Under the pieces are notes generated by a model. That model was given only the letters and a program-made list of their open reading frames with translations, was not told where the DNA came from and ran no database searches. Below, one piece after another: positions 1 through 11,929 of a stretch of 64,000 bases of DNA. This DNA is from Circinella umbellata (lineage: Eukaryota > Mucoromycota > Mucoromycetes > Mucorales > Lichtheimiaceae). A program made the position numbers and the translations under genes. The DNA lies in assembly GCA_025093555.1 (NCBI GenBank), contig JAIWNF010000018.1, positions 744,001 to 808,000 of the forward strand, given 5' to 3'. Position 1 is the first letter of the stretch. Each line of letters starts with the position of its first letter.

Positions 1-75
1 TGTTTAATTAATATAAGAGTAGTAATTTATTAACACGCTTTCAAAATTGTTATCTCTCCTATATATATACAATAG

Positions 76-909
76 CTTGCAGTTCGTACACATACCGCTG
101 TAATTTATGTTGAGTATTCAAAATCTCCAGAAGTTCAATACCCAACAGCACTTTATGAAATATATGCTGTTGCTCAATGGTTAAATAAACACGGTAATTC
201 AATACACGTGGACCAAGAAAAATTAGCCACGTGTGGAGGTAGGTTGTATTATAGTAACTATATTTCACAACCAAAGGAAATATTTTTTATACGTAACTGA
301 TAAATAATACTATTTCTTTTATATCAAAAGATTCTGCTGGTGGAAATATGGCAACTTCTGTTTGTTGTAAGTTATTTAAATTTTTTTGACATGAAAACAA
401 GTAATACTGATAATAATAATAATAATACAAATACAAATATAGTGTTAGCAAAAGAGCGTGGTTTTCCAAACCTGATTAAAACCCAAATCTTACTTTATCC
501 TACAATTTGTGGTAGTCATGAACAACGACTTGGATTTGAAACTATTCAACGATTTGGCACAACCGCTGATTTTGGATTATCTTTGGAACAAGCTGAAATA
601 TCTCTAATAAATTATTGTGGTAAAGTGGACGTACAAGAAGATATATTGATAGCTCCTTTAAGTGCGACCATTGAAGATTTGAAAGGATTACCACCTTGTT
701 TATTAATTATGGCAGATTGTGATTTAATGCGATCAGAAAATGAGTTATATGCAATAAAACTTATGCAAGCAAAAGTTGAAACTGTGGCTATTCAAATGCA
801 TGGAACTATTCATGGATTTATTCAAATGCCTCTTCCTATGGATACGCCACAATATCACAAGACCATGTCATTGATCGCTGCTCATTTGACGGATCTTTTT
901 TTTATCTAA
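76..909 (+). CDS. alpha/beta-hydrolase (HSL/GDXG-type esterase or lipase), 5' end outside window
   Basis: Three exons are readable: about 76-238, 331-366 and 443-909, and all joins keep frame. The first exon encodes the typical HSL-family stretch ending VDQEKLATCG. The short second exon carries the nucleophile motif GDSAGG, with Ser in the catalytic triad. The third supplies LLIMADCDLMRSE, where the Asp after DC is the likely triad acid, and IHGF, the triad His. In this family the HGGG oxyanion motif lies upstream of AVRTHTAVIYVEYS, so it should sit before the window start and the entry is partial. Family members hydrolyse short-chain esters or acylglycerols. Substrate and location cannot be told. 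The sequence before 76 looks intronic (TA-rich, ending in TAG). Confidence 0.85.
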
Positions 910-1893
910 TAATTTTTTTATGTAACAAAACAAAGAAAGCTTAAATTAAAATAAAAAAAAACACCGTTCTTTCCCCTTTCACTCTCCTTTCTGTGATTTT
1001 TCTTTTTTTTTTCGCTTTTCCCTTAAGAAAGAACAGTATGATGTTGGGGTTTAATATGACGACATGAATTATAAAAAAGGAAATAAAAAAGGAGTGATTA
1101 TTAGACATACTAGCTAAGTATAAACACATAATGATATCATGGTATATATATAAGAAGAGAGAGAGAGAGAGAGAGAGAGAAAGGGAAGGGGAATATAGAT
1201 CTATAAATCTATTTTGATTAATTGCCTTTTTTATCGAATTTAGTTTATTTCCCCCACATTTCATCTTTTAGGCTAAACTATATTATTTGTTACTAAAAAT
1301 AAACTATACAACTAATAAACGTGGATGGTAAACCTTTCTTCTTACCATTTGCTTCGAACTTAATTCATTTGACCATTGTCACACTAGTTTTGATCTCCCT
1401 TTTTTTTTTTACTCCACAAAAAGAAATAAAAAACTGTCAAAATAAAACATCTGTCAAAATAAGCTTTGTTTTGTTTTTTTATAAGAAATAAATTATAATA
1501 ATTTTTATTTGTTTGTAACGTTTTTTTTGTTGTTATAAGTGCATTTGTAAAGGTTGGGGGGGTATCATAAAAAAAATAAGTAAACTTTTATACAATTTTG
1601 GTTTTTTTTAAGGTTTTTTTTTGTGGTTTTGAATGAGTAAACATTAATGAAGAACTAAAATTAAGGGTATAATTTTTTTTTTTTGGTTTCTGGAGGATTT
1701 TTGTGCAGTATGAAAATAAGTGATTATGAAAGGAAAAAAAATGAATTATGAAATGAATTTGTGTGGGTATGACTTGAAAATGATGAATAAAATGCATAAG
1801 TGGTGTTGTATTGTGTGTGTGTGTGTTGTTTGTTGTAAAGAAAGGATAAAAAATGCATAGAAAAAAAAAAGAAGTAGATGAAATATGTAAAAC
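910..1893. other. intergenic, low-complexity, no gene seen
   Basis: AT-rich spacer between the 3' ends of two convergent genes. It holds poly-A/T runs and a (GA)n microsatellite at about 1156-1181. Open frames here translate only these repeats. Confidence 0.7.
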
Positions 1894-2727
1894 TTAAAAT
1901 TGAATAGGTTGTTGCATGGACCAGCAAGCAGCATAATAAGAGTCTGTAGTTGTTGGCATGGTAACAAAGTTATCAAATGGAATATATTGTAGTTGAGGTT
2001 GTTGTGAAGGGATCATTGAATAACCGCAAAAAAGTGTTGGGTCTTGTACTTGAAATGGTGCAGGTTGATTACTGACAGGAGGAGATGGATAAAAGTTTTG
2101 TTGTTCGACATCACTGAAATAATCATTTGATGCATAACCAAGTCGGATAGGTGAAGAAGTAGGTGATGGTAAGGTTAAATCAGGTGTGGTCATATAATCG
2201 AATTGTTGTTGTTTTTCTAATGATTCTTGTTGCTGTGTAGGAACAATAGGAGTTTGTTGAACTTGTGGCTGGGGAGTAACAGTAGGAGCACTTGGAGCAG
2301 CGGATCGGAGTTCCATTAATCTTTTTTCGAGCTTAACAACCTGGCGTTCTAAATGTACCACCTGCAAACCAAGATCGTCATAAGCAGCTAAAAGCTCCTT
2401 TTCCTTTTCTGATAATCGGGTTGCATTTCGTGACTTGTCCATTTCAGCCTTGCTGCTTGCATAAGCGTGTTGTAAACTATCAAACATGACAGTAACTGTG
2501 GCGAATGCATCATATGTAAAAGTAATTTCGGATTCTAATCGAGAAATTTCACTTGAAGATGAGGGTTGTTTCTTGGATAAAGAACCAAGGGAACTTTGAC
2601 TTGAACGTGATGATGAAGATCCAGTTGAACCTGTACGTTTATGTACACGACCAGATTTGACGCGTTGTGGTGATGCCCACTTGAAGGTCTTGCTGTTATT
2701 ATTGGAGGATGTAATGGTGGAAGGCAT
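1894..2727 (-). CDS. coiled-coil protein of unknown function, Ser-rich N-terminus, Gln/Pro-rich C-terminus
   Basis: Single exon of 277 codons starting with ATG at 2727. Residues about 1-60 are Ser/Lys-rich (runs such as SSSSRSSQSS). Residues about 60-140 form a charged heptad-like region (SEKEKELLAAYDDLGLQVV then LERQVVKLEKRL) that should be a coiled coil. The remainder is rich in Gln, Pro and aromatic residues and ends in MQQPIQF. There is no signal peptide, membrane segment or catalytic motif. The layout suggests a scaffold or regulatory protein, but that is only inference; I do not recognise the family. Base composition is clearly higher in GC than the flanks and the frame is clean, which supports a real gene. 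Confidence 0.75.
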   Translation of the reverse strand: MPSTITSSNNNSKTFKWASPQRVKSGRVHKRTGSTGSSSSRSSQSSLGSLSKKQPSSSSEISRLESEITFTYDAFATVTVMFDSLQHAYASSKAEMDKSRNATRLSEKEKELLAAYDDLGLQVVHLERQVVKLEKRLMELRSAAPSAPTVTPQPQVQQTPIVPTQQQESLEKQQQFDYMTTPDLTLPSPTSSPIRLGYASNDYFSDVEQQNFYPSPPVSNQPAPFQVQDPTLFCGYSMIPSQQPQLQYIPFDNFVTMPTTTDSYYAACWSMQQPIQF

Positions 2728-5700
2728 TTGGAAATGAAAAAAAAAATATGTATAAATGTGTGTGATGTGAAAAAAAAAAGTGTCAAAGTAAAGAAAAGTA
2801 GTGTGTGTGAGTGTGAAGTGAAGAAAAAAAAAAGTGGGAACGGACCAAAAAATGGGCAGTATATATATGTTTTAAGAAAACCTAGTCTTGTAACACACAG
2901 GAGTAACTAAAAAAAAGGAATTTCCTTTTGTGGATCGGTGACGCTTTTCTTGTACTCCCATAGACGCATGACCTAAATTTGGATTTCTAGTTACGTCGAT
3001 ATGCATTCCCCTCTCTCCCCTCCTTTTTTAATCCCAAAATTGAGATCACCCTGCATATTAAAAAAACATGCTTTTTTTTTCATGTAGTAAATATATTTGA
3101 TATTTTTTTTATGTTTGGTGTTATTACGTGCCACTTTCCCACTTTTTTATATTTTGCTCTGTATACTTTTATGGTTCCTTACTTTTTTTTTTTAGTTACC
3201 CTTGTTACAAAAATACAAACAAACAAATAAAGACACGTTTCTGTGGTAGTGTTTCTTTTGTATTACCATGGAAACATGGCCGCGTCTTTTTGTGTAATGT
3301 TACCTCTATAACCGGGACGCGTTCACCGAATTGAACCGATAAATGTATTACCGGCTGTCCCGAGGTCTTTTTTTCATTGGTAAAAAATAAAAAGTGTTTT
3401 CAACAACAAAAAAAGTATTTTTGTCCCTATGATTTTTTTTATATCTGTGCAACCCATTGTGCAACACCCTTACATTTTCAGATTATTTGTTGGGTTGTGC
3501 GCATTTTAGTTGATGTGGTTAAACTTATTACCAAAGAAAGTCAAAAAGAGTCTATTTATAAATTTAGCTTGCATTGGTGAAGAAAGAAAAAAGATCACGC
3601 ATTGTTATCGGTTCTTTACCATTTTCATAAAATAAACACAGGGTACTTTAAACAAAAGAAAAGAAAAATTCATTTCCTTTCATAGAGAAGGAGGAAAAAG
3701 GGGAGTAAGTAGAGGATTGTTTGGATCGATCGATCGAGGAATTTTTTTATTTTTGTTCTCTTTACTTCTTACTCTCACACGTGGATTGCAGCAGGCTTCT
3801 GGACTCTTTTTTTTTTTTCACTTTTGCATTCTTTTTTCAAAAAAAAAAAAAAAAATATAAAAAGGCTCTTCATTTTTCAACTTTCCCCATTTTTTTTTCA
3901 GTTTTTTTCTTTTTCTTTATTCTTTATTCTTTTCTTTTTCCTTATAAAGTATAACTGTGGCTAGTATTAAAAATATTTAAAGTACGAATTCGAGAATACT
4001 ATTCTTATTTTAATTACAAGTACGAATCGTGTTGTGTCTTTTTTTTATTTTCGCTTGGCATTCATATGAAAATTTATAAATTTTCTTGATCAAGTATAAT
4101 AATAAGCAGTTAGAAAAAGGTATATCCGGTGTGAGTTACGAATAGGAAGAGGGTGGAGGATGAATATATATGGGCCAAGAAAAAAAAAAGTAAAGTAAAC
4201 CAATCATTACAAGCATAAACTAAACTCGAAAAGACCAAAAATAACGGAAGAGGTTTTTTTTTTTGCAAGAATGGTCACTTCCGAAAATAATTATGCATAA
4301 TGACATCATAGCAACTACTTAAATTAACAATTATGTAAAATTTGTGGAAGCACAAACATATCGTCATAGTTGATAAGTTGCACAATGATGTCATGGTTAC
4401 CATAGACAGTAAGAAACTGTGTTTTAAAAAACGTGGTAAATGTGTAATCTATGTTATGGTGTCATAGCAATAAACTTAACGGAATCAACGCTTTGACCAT
4501 CTTGCAAATTACTTGATTTTAAAGTTTTTTTTGTTTCTTCTCTCTCCTTTATTTTATTCTTTTTTGTAATACCGAACTTTTTAAAATAGTATTACTTTAT
4601 TATGAATCAAAATAATGCAACACCGCTTTATTATATTCTTTTTTTATTGTCAAAATAAGAGTAACACACAAACGCGTCCGTGCTTTATATTGTACTGGGA
4701 AAAAAAATAATAATAATATTATATATAGAAAACGAATTGAAAAAATAAAATAAAAGCTTATATATGAAAAGCATCATAATTAATTGTCATAATTGATTTT
4801 AATGAATTGTTTTTTAATGAAGGTTATATCAATCGTCAAAATAGTTACTTAATAACGAGTGCATGGATTAATAATAATAAATTTATTGTTGATCCTTATT
4901 TATTAAAGTTTATAGTGACGTAATGGTTAACTTTTTTAGAATTGATGAACAATTCTTATAAGGAAAAAGCGTGGACTGTGCTCTTCTCCCTCTTTTGTTT
5001 TCTTTGGGTAAATTTTTAAGGGCTTTTAATTGGTTCAGAGATTTGGTGCTACAAACAAAAACGAAAATAAATCTGCGCCTAAACATTTTTCTTTTTTCAT
5101 CCATCACACTAGCCACAGATATCCTTTTTTTTTTTTCTTGGTTCGTGCAGGAGTTTTTTACTCGGTTGGCTTAAAGCTTTGATAATTGTATTTTTTCCAA
5201 CGAGGCGGGGAACAGAAAAAAAAAATAAACTACAAAAATATTCGCCACAACAATATTAATTTGGTTTAGATTAAATCCTATTATTGGAAACATTGGTTTA
5301 TTATACCCGGTATTAAGAAAACCCTCCTTTTATTTTTCTTTGATTTACCAATCAGTTTATCCATCATCATGAATCATATCTAGCTTTATCCTCGGCAAAA
5401 CTAATAATAATGAAACTCCCCCATATACAACAAAAATATATCTATGTACATGTGAAAATGATAACTAAAAATAATAATAAATGGAATCGATCACGGATTT
5501 ATTTTTCTTTTTATACATTTAATACGGTTTTTTTTAGGGTGGAGTTGAAATGAAACTCGAATTGATTTTGAGACATAAGGTTGCCAAGAAAAAATGTTTT
5601 AAGTCTTCATATGTATAACGATATTATGACTTTTTTTCAAATCATACAAATGATATATCATTAGTATACTTGTTCTTCTATAATTGTAAATTATTACGTA

Positions 5701-7115
5701 GACCGGATAAGAATTATCGAATCAAATGGAATCCCAAAAAATATCACACTTTGTACCAGTTCTTCCGTTATCTAAAAGACAGGGTTGAATAGTAAACCCT
5801 ATTTCCCAATGTCTGTATCGCAACCCTAATAAATATTAATTGTCATTATATCAAAAATAGCTGTAGTTTCTTAAAACTTTTCAGAAAATTCAATCAAAGT
5901 CTTGAAAATGTTGATATGTAGTCTCATAGTATATCTTCCGTAAATATCTATCATAGCAAGTAGGGTATCCAGACAACTAAGAATTAGCAAAAGGCAAAAC
6001 TTAAATTTTGTGCTCAAAAATAACCAAGTCTAAAAAAGATTGGTTTTTCTACAAGCTCTTAAAATAAATAAAATTGATAGTATAAAATGGTCACCAAGTT
6101 TTCCTTCACTAAATATCTTAACATAATAAAACAGCATGAAGCTTTTTTGATATATTTTCTGGCCTGGTATTATGGAATATTGTTTTTATTTATTTTATAA
6201 AAAAAAAGTAATATGACTATGTCCTATATTTGAATCAGTAAAAACTTTTTTATTGACACACCGAGTAATGTAATAAAATACTGTACTTGAAATCATATGA
6301 TTTTATTTTAAACTAAACATACGTGAAACTCATCAACAAGTCAGTGTAGTATTATAATTAATAATGATTGTTTTCTACAATTAAATTTTTCTCATGAAAA
6401 GAGTTTGAAAAGTGAATATATTTATTTTCTGCTATCATATATGAGCTGGTGATTATGTTACTTGAAAGTGAAGCATATATATTAATACGTATTACTATTT
6501 TTTATTACATGAAATCAAAATATTTTCCAATCATATGTACAATAGTTGTATTTTTTTGTTGTTGCTGCTTTTCTTTAAACCTATAAACACTAAAGTTATT
6601 GATAATTTGATAATTACCAGTACGTACTCATTATTTAGTTGATCCAGATTGCTAGGGGAAGAGATTTTCGATTCTACTAAACAAACCTTGACTTGGTTTG
6701 CATAATAACATTCTATTACTGTTATTGTATATAACAAAGTACTGCCTCATAGATGGTAGCATATTTTAATACAAACAGAAATACTAAAACGAATATATTG
6801 AACCAAAGTAAATTTATTATTTGAAAAAATAGAATAAAAAGTATAAAGAAAATGGTTTTATTTCTTATTTTAATAATTAACTGTATATAAAAATAATCTA
6901 ACTATGTGTATGTTCTTTTGCTATAATCAAAATACTCATGTATCGTCAAAAGATGTTTTTTTTACAAGTAATTTGTATTGGACTTGGAAAAAACCATAAA
7001 GTTGTGTCTCTTCAGAAAATTATTTCTACACTCAACTGTTTCGGGCTTCAGTTACTCCCACTTTTTAACAACTTATTATCCAATAAACAAAAACCAAGAA
7101 AAAAAGCTATAAACT
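2728..7115. other. long AT-rich intergenic region without recognisable genes
   Basis: About 4.4 kb of AT-rich DNA with homopolymer runs. The open frames are poly-Phe/Lys artefacts. The part next to 2727 should hold the promoter of the coiled-coil gene. The only structured signal I see is the cluster of ATGACATCAT-like sites at 4300-4470, listed separately. Confidence 0.6.
4300..4470. promoter_or_regulatory. cluster of CRE/ATF-like palindromic sites
   Basis: ATGACATCAT at 4300-4309, its exact reverse complement ATGATGTCAT at 4385-4394, and ATGGTGTCAT at 4456-4465 each run into a CATAGCAAC/CATGGTTAC-type sequence. A fourth, weaker copy (CGTCATAGTTG) lies near 4363. The repeated composite resembles bZIP (ATF/CREB) half-sites. 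No gene start is close, so a regulatory role is inference. Confidence 0.3.
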
Positions 7116-7484
7116 ATGCCATTAACTAAACCACCACCACCACCTCCAAAACCTACTTTTGATGAATTCTCTACACCAAGTGATTTCAATGACAAGTTTA
7201 AACGAAAAGAAACAACTAAATATATGAATCCTTGTGCACTGGAAGAAAAACAAAGCATGAAGTGCCTGGATAAAAATAATTATGACAAGAGCAAATGTGA
7301 TTATTATTTTCTTCAATATCGAGAATGTAAAAAGAAATGGGTAAAGTGCTTTTTTTTTTCTTAATTATTATTATTATTTTTGAAAGATTTCAGTTTAATT
7401 AATTATGCAAGGTGTGTGTCTTTTTCTTTTTATATAAAATAGTTAGAGGAACGTCGTCAATTACGTAGAGCAGGTCAATTATAA
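7116..7484 (+). CDS. COX23: twin CX9C mitochondrial protein, COX23/CHCHD7-like
   Basis: Two exons, 7116-7340 and 7443-7484, give 88 residues. After a proline run (residues 6-11) comes the CHCH fold: C40-x9-C50 and C61-x9-C71, with the family-typical link LDKNNYDKSKC between helices and CKKKW after the last Cys. The second exon adds only LEERRQLRRAGQL, ending the second helix. CHCHD7/Cox23 proteins are imported into the mitochondrial intermembrane space, oxidised by Mia40, and needed for cytochrome c oxidase assembly. Length and motif fit that family better than COX17 or COX19, although twin CX9C proteins are easily confused. The ATG at 7116 is chosen because it gives the usual short N-terminus. 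Confidence 0.8.
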
Positions 7485-8108
7485 TAACAAAAATAATAAT
7501 AATAAAACGAATAAAATCAAATTATTGGGTTTTTTTTTTCAAAAAGAAGTTATTATTATTGTGATAAAATGAAAAGGGAGAGTTGTGGAACAAGATATAC
7601 TTTATCTATACAATGAGGGGGAGGGGACTTGTAATTATCAAGCATAAAGTGTGGTCTTTACATATGCAATTACAAAATATGTCATGCTTTATATCACAGT
7701 TATTCTATAAACTCTATCACAGTTGATATGACATATACAGATAGTTTCTAGTCGAGTTATTTATTAAAGAAATATAATTATTCTTTACATATTTAAGTAT
7801 GATTTGATCGAAAGTTATTATATTTATTAATAGTCAATAACAAAAAATAAAAAAATATATCGGATATGGATATCTGAAATATGAAATATGATTGGCTAAT
7901 AATACCAAAGAAGCCCGCAGTTTGGTGGTCGACAAAATTAGTGGAGCATTGGAAGTAAGGAACAGCCTCTTTTTGCCATATCGCGTACGTAATAATATAA
8001 TCCATTATGGATGAAAATGAATCCATCCATTCAATCCATCCATCCATCCGATATCGAAAAATAAAATGAATACTGACTCTCTATTCTTTTCTTGTTATAT
8101 CAAACAGC
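7485..8108. other. intergenic region, upstream of RPP1
   Basis: AT-rich spacer between two plus-strand genes. An imperfect ATCC tandem repeat at about 8021-8049 lies 60-90 bp upstream of the RPP1 start. No coding region is seen; the minus-strand open frame through it has no protein-like composition. Confidence 0.6.
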
Positions 8109-8664
8109 ATGTCTTCGGATCTTGCCATCGTCTACGCTGCTCTCATCCTTAAGGATGATAACGTTGAAGTCACCGTAAGAATCAAATTTCTATAATAATT
8201 AAATTTCATGCCCATTGACTCCTTTTCCACACATAACTTTTTTTCAAATACAATTCTCGAAAACATATATAAATATGGAACAAGTCAATTAAATATTTAA
8301 TTTATTTATTTTAATTAGGCTGACAAGCTTCAAACTCTTACCAAGGAAGCCGGTTTGACTGAAATTGAACCTATCTGGTTCTCTCTCTACGCCAAGGCTC
8401 TTGAAGGTCAAGACCTTAAGGAACTTATCTTCAACATTGGTGCTGGTGGTGCTGCTGCTGGTGCCGCTACCGGTGGTGCTGCCGCTGGTGGTGCTGCTGA
8501 AGAAGCTGCCGCTGAAGAAGCTAAGGAAGAAGAAAAGGAAGAATCTGACGACGACATGGGCTTCGGTAAGTTTTTATTATACATATGAACCAACATTGAG
8601 AGTCGTATATATATGTTTTACTTAAAACTATTTTTTTTATTTAATAATAGGTCTTTTCGACTAA
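8109..8664 (+). CDS. RPP1: 60S acidic ribosomal protein P1
   Basis: Three exons, 8109-8174, 8319-8565 and 8651-8664, encode 108 residues. The N-terminus [14 protein letters not shown] and the helical region through [12 protein letters not shown] are those of the P1 stalk protein. A Gly/Ala hinge (GAATGGAAAGGAA) leads to the acidic tail and the invariant end [11 protein letters not shown], which recruits elongation factors to the ribosomal GTPase centre. P1 pairs with P2 on the P0 stalk. The last exon codes only the terminal residues, and the split falls inside the GFGLFD motif. P1 is preferred over P2 because of the [10 protein letters not shown] start. Expected to be highly expressed; codon use is visibly richer in C-ending codons than in neighbours. 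Confidence 0.95.
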
Positions 8665-9222
8665 ACTCTCTAGTCATAATTATTTTTACGACTAAAAAAA
8701 ATACAACCTTTTTTCTGCGAAAGCACACCCAACACCAACTTATCGATTTGTTTTATTTTGTTTTTGTTTGTTGTAAAAAAAAATAGTGAAGAAAGGGAGG
8801 GGGGAAGGGTAAAAGGATATTGAAGAGTAATTGAAGGTTAATTTATATTGCTATAACTGGATCGGATAAAAGTGTGGTACTGCTGTGTTTTTTCGAAAGG
8901 TATTTTCAAAGGGAATAGTAACTAGAACCGGGATTTTTATGCTACTTTACCTAGAAATAGTTTTGCAGTTATATCAGGCAATTAAATATATGTCAAAAGG
9001 GATATTATGTGTTTATCTCTTTGTCACAAGTCGACTTGTATAACTTTGCCCTTCATGTAATAGATGGCACCATAAAATAATTTTGAAAAGAGAAACAAGT
9101 CTATTCGCTCTGTAAAGATAAACAATACAAGCAATCAATGCTATGCTAGATGTTGCACTACTTTTATTTGTCATATTTGTCTTTTAATGATGAACTTTTC
9201 TTTTCTGTGTGATTCAGTGGGT
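8665..9222. other. intergenic between convergent RPP1 and aspartic protease
   Basis: 3' flank of both genes, with no coding signal. A/T runs and a GA-rich stretch near 8790-8815 are all I see. Confidence 0.5.
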
Positions 9223-11135
9223 TTATGAAAACAATAAATGAACAGTGAGGGACAAAAATAGATGGATTAACAAATTTAAACATTTGTTACTAGTGAAATA
9301 AAATATTATTTTTGTTGATGAGGATCCGCTCTGCGGTTCCTGGTATTCATTATTATTTGGGTTCAGTGGTTTTGTTGAAGGTAGTGGTCCCTGTGGGGGT
9401 GATGAAGAAGGAGAAGTATCACGATAAACAACACCCGATGAATTCACTGCTGCAGCAAATCCAATTTGATTTTTCTCCATATCAAAAACTAAATACATGG
9501 ATCGTAATATTGAATCACCCACTAATATCATTCCAGACGAACTAAGAGAGGCTGTACTATCGCCTGCCCAAGGTGCTATACCAAACATACAAATTTCGGC
9601 ACTGTCAAGAGAATTTGAATCTAATGGAATAATCAGGTCACGCATAGAAAGACTGACGCGTAATGTTTGATATTGTTGTGTTGTTGCTGATGCTGTTGTA
9701 TTATTATCAAAAGGATGATTAGGATATGGAGGATCAAATCCTAACTCTAACCGTTGCGATATTGATTGTAATGCACAATCAATTATAAATGCATTTGATG
9801 TGGCATCCAATATAACATTTTCTTGACCAGCCATAGTAAGAACAATACGTTCAGCTAAGGCTTGCTCCATATAAGTAAGTGTAGTACCTGTGTCAATAAT
9901 AATGCCACGCGGATGTTCGTCTGATGTAAAAGATACATCCAATACAATATTGCTGTCACTATCATTACTATTTCGCTGTACGGTATCGTCGTCGGTGTCG
10001 GTGTTATTGGTAGTATTATCGATAGTGTTACTATTTCGACTACTATTATTCATCATGGTTGACGAAGATGTCAGGACACGAACAGATTGCCCATAGACCA
10101 TCCAATAAGCGTATATACTAGAATCCTCTTCTTTGTTTTTATTATTAGCCAGACGAGCTACGGGTGTATATGATAGTTCTCCTTTATATTTTGTTGAATC
10201 AATCCCACCAAATATGATTTCACCTGACCAACCATGGTCATACATGGAGTTCATAAAAATAGAAAATACAGGTTGATCTATCAATCCTTGTTCTGCCAAA
10301 TTAAATACAAAAGGATTATATGATTCATCAGAAGATGTTAATTTTGGATAACCAACACCCAAAATACCATTGGCTGCTAAATAATTTGTATTATCATTTG
10401 AATCAATGTCAATAGTATGTTCATTCGGCATTAAAAGGACATTTTTGGTAGAGTTAGCAAGACCGAATTGTTGGCTTTTGACACGTGCACCACCAATTTC
10501 GACGGTATCAATCGCATAACATCCTGTTGCACTACCTGTTCCATAAACAATATCAAATTTATGACAATAATGCTGATTGCTGTTATTATTTATTGTCATA
10601 GTTGTAGTAGTGATATTATTAAAAGTGGTAGACATAGTTTGATCGAATCGTGCATAAGGACATTCAAGTTGTAGACAATGGGTTGAAGGCACCCATAGAT
10701 CAGCACTACATATTTAATATATAAGTGAAAATTTATTAATACGTACATATTAGAAAATATGTACGCTATTTATATATGAAATGTATTTTATAATGTTTGT
10801 TATTTTTACCTTCCAGTATCAAGAGCAACTGTAAAAGATTGAGGTGGTGTACCAATACTAACTAAAACTAAATATTCTGATCCAGCATCATTATAAAGAT
10901 TTGCTGTTTGTAAAGTATGTTGTTGTCGTTTAAAAAGTTGTGAACTCTGTTGTCTTAGCTGTTGTTGTTTTCTATGTATTGGGAGTCGGATTGTTTTCGA
11001 TGATTGTTTCGTACTTGTATTCGTTAATTCTATTGCTTTGACAAATGAATCAAAAGAAAATAATTGTAATAATAAAAGATAACTAATAACTGATATTATA
11101 TTAAATGAATAATAATGTTTTTTATAATACCACAT
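9223..11135 (-). CDS. pepsin-like aspartic protease (A1), yapsin-like, tandem copy 1
   Basis: Two exons, 10810-11135 and 9223-10705, encode 602 residues. A hydrophobic N-terminal segment (about residues 12-30) acts as signal peptide, followed by a basic propeptide with a Lys-Arg site (LFKR). The first catalytic Asp is in ALDTGSADLWVPS (Asp about 106), with the intron inside the Ser codon of DTGS. The second is in IIIDTGTTLTY (Asp about 380). Asn/Thr/Ser-rich inserts occur near the active-site flap and before the second Asp. The Ser/Pro-rich C-terminus ends in a hydrophobic stretch, as in GPI-anchored yapsins. Likely a secreted or wall-bound peptidase. It is a diverged tandem duplicate of the gene at 11930-13575, longer mainly through low-complexity inserts. 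Confidence 0.88.
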
Positions 11136-11929
11136 TCTTTATTTATTATTTCTTCCCCCCCCCCAAAAAAAAATAAGATGAAGAAGTAAAAGAAATAATC
11201 GATAGTTAAGTTTTTTATTTTCTTCATCTTCCCCAAAACAATATAATAGCTTCAATAGAAAGAGATAAATAATATGTCATTATTTGTTTTTTGATTAAAA
11301 GAATATGATTTTACGTACAATTTTTTACAAGAAATAGTAATGAATTTCTCAAAACAAAAAGGAGTCGTATAGTTCATCTTTGTTGATTATTTGTTATGAT
11401 TAATAATATTCAATCAAGTTTGTTTTATTTGATCATAATTAATTTTTATCATATACATACGTATTAGAATTCTTTTTTGATCGTTAAACCAAACCTCAAT
11501 AGCAAAAAGGTTATGTAATGTAACTATCATCATAGCTAGAAAATTAATGATTTATTGTTATAAGTGAACTGATCTCAGTCTATTTTATCCAATTTTTTTT
11601 TATTTAGAAGTAAAAGAATACTTTTTTTAAAAAAAATATGAAATTCTGTTTGATATTGTTCTTTATTATATAAAATATTCTCACATAATGAAGATTGTTT
11701 TTATACATGTATTTGTAATTTGTGCTGGTGGGGGAAGATGTATTTATAGTGTAGAAAGTGTACCATGTTGTACAACAAAGAAATAAGAAACTATATTGTA
11801 TATGGAATTGTAATTGAGCGTGTAAAATGAATAAATGAATGAATGATAACATGTGAAAAAAAGAAAGGGAATTGAGTGATATACAGTGACAAAAGGAGAA
11901 GAGACAGAAAGGAAAGGTGTATATTTTTT
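11136..11929. other. intergenic between tandem proteases
   Basis: Spacer of about 0.8 kb holding the promoter of the downstream protease copy. It contains a poly-C/poly-A tract near 11154-11173. No additional gene is seen. Confidence 0.5.

Noticed and set aside
941..1264. Open frame on the minus strand
   Set aside because: It translates a (GA)n microsatellite and poly-A runs; composition is not protein-like.
7793..8047. 84-codon minus-strand frame upstream of RPP1
   Set aside because: It arises from the ATCC repeat and AT-rich promoter DNA; no homologous features.
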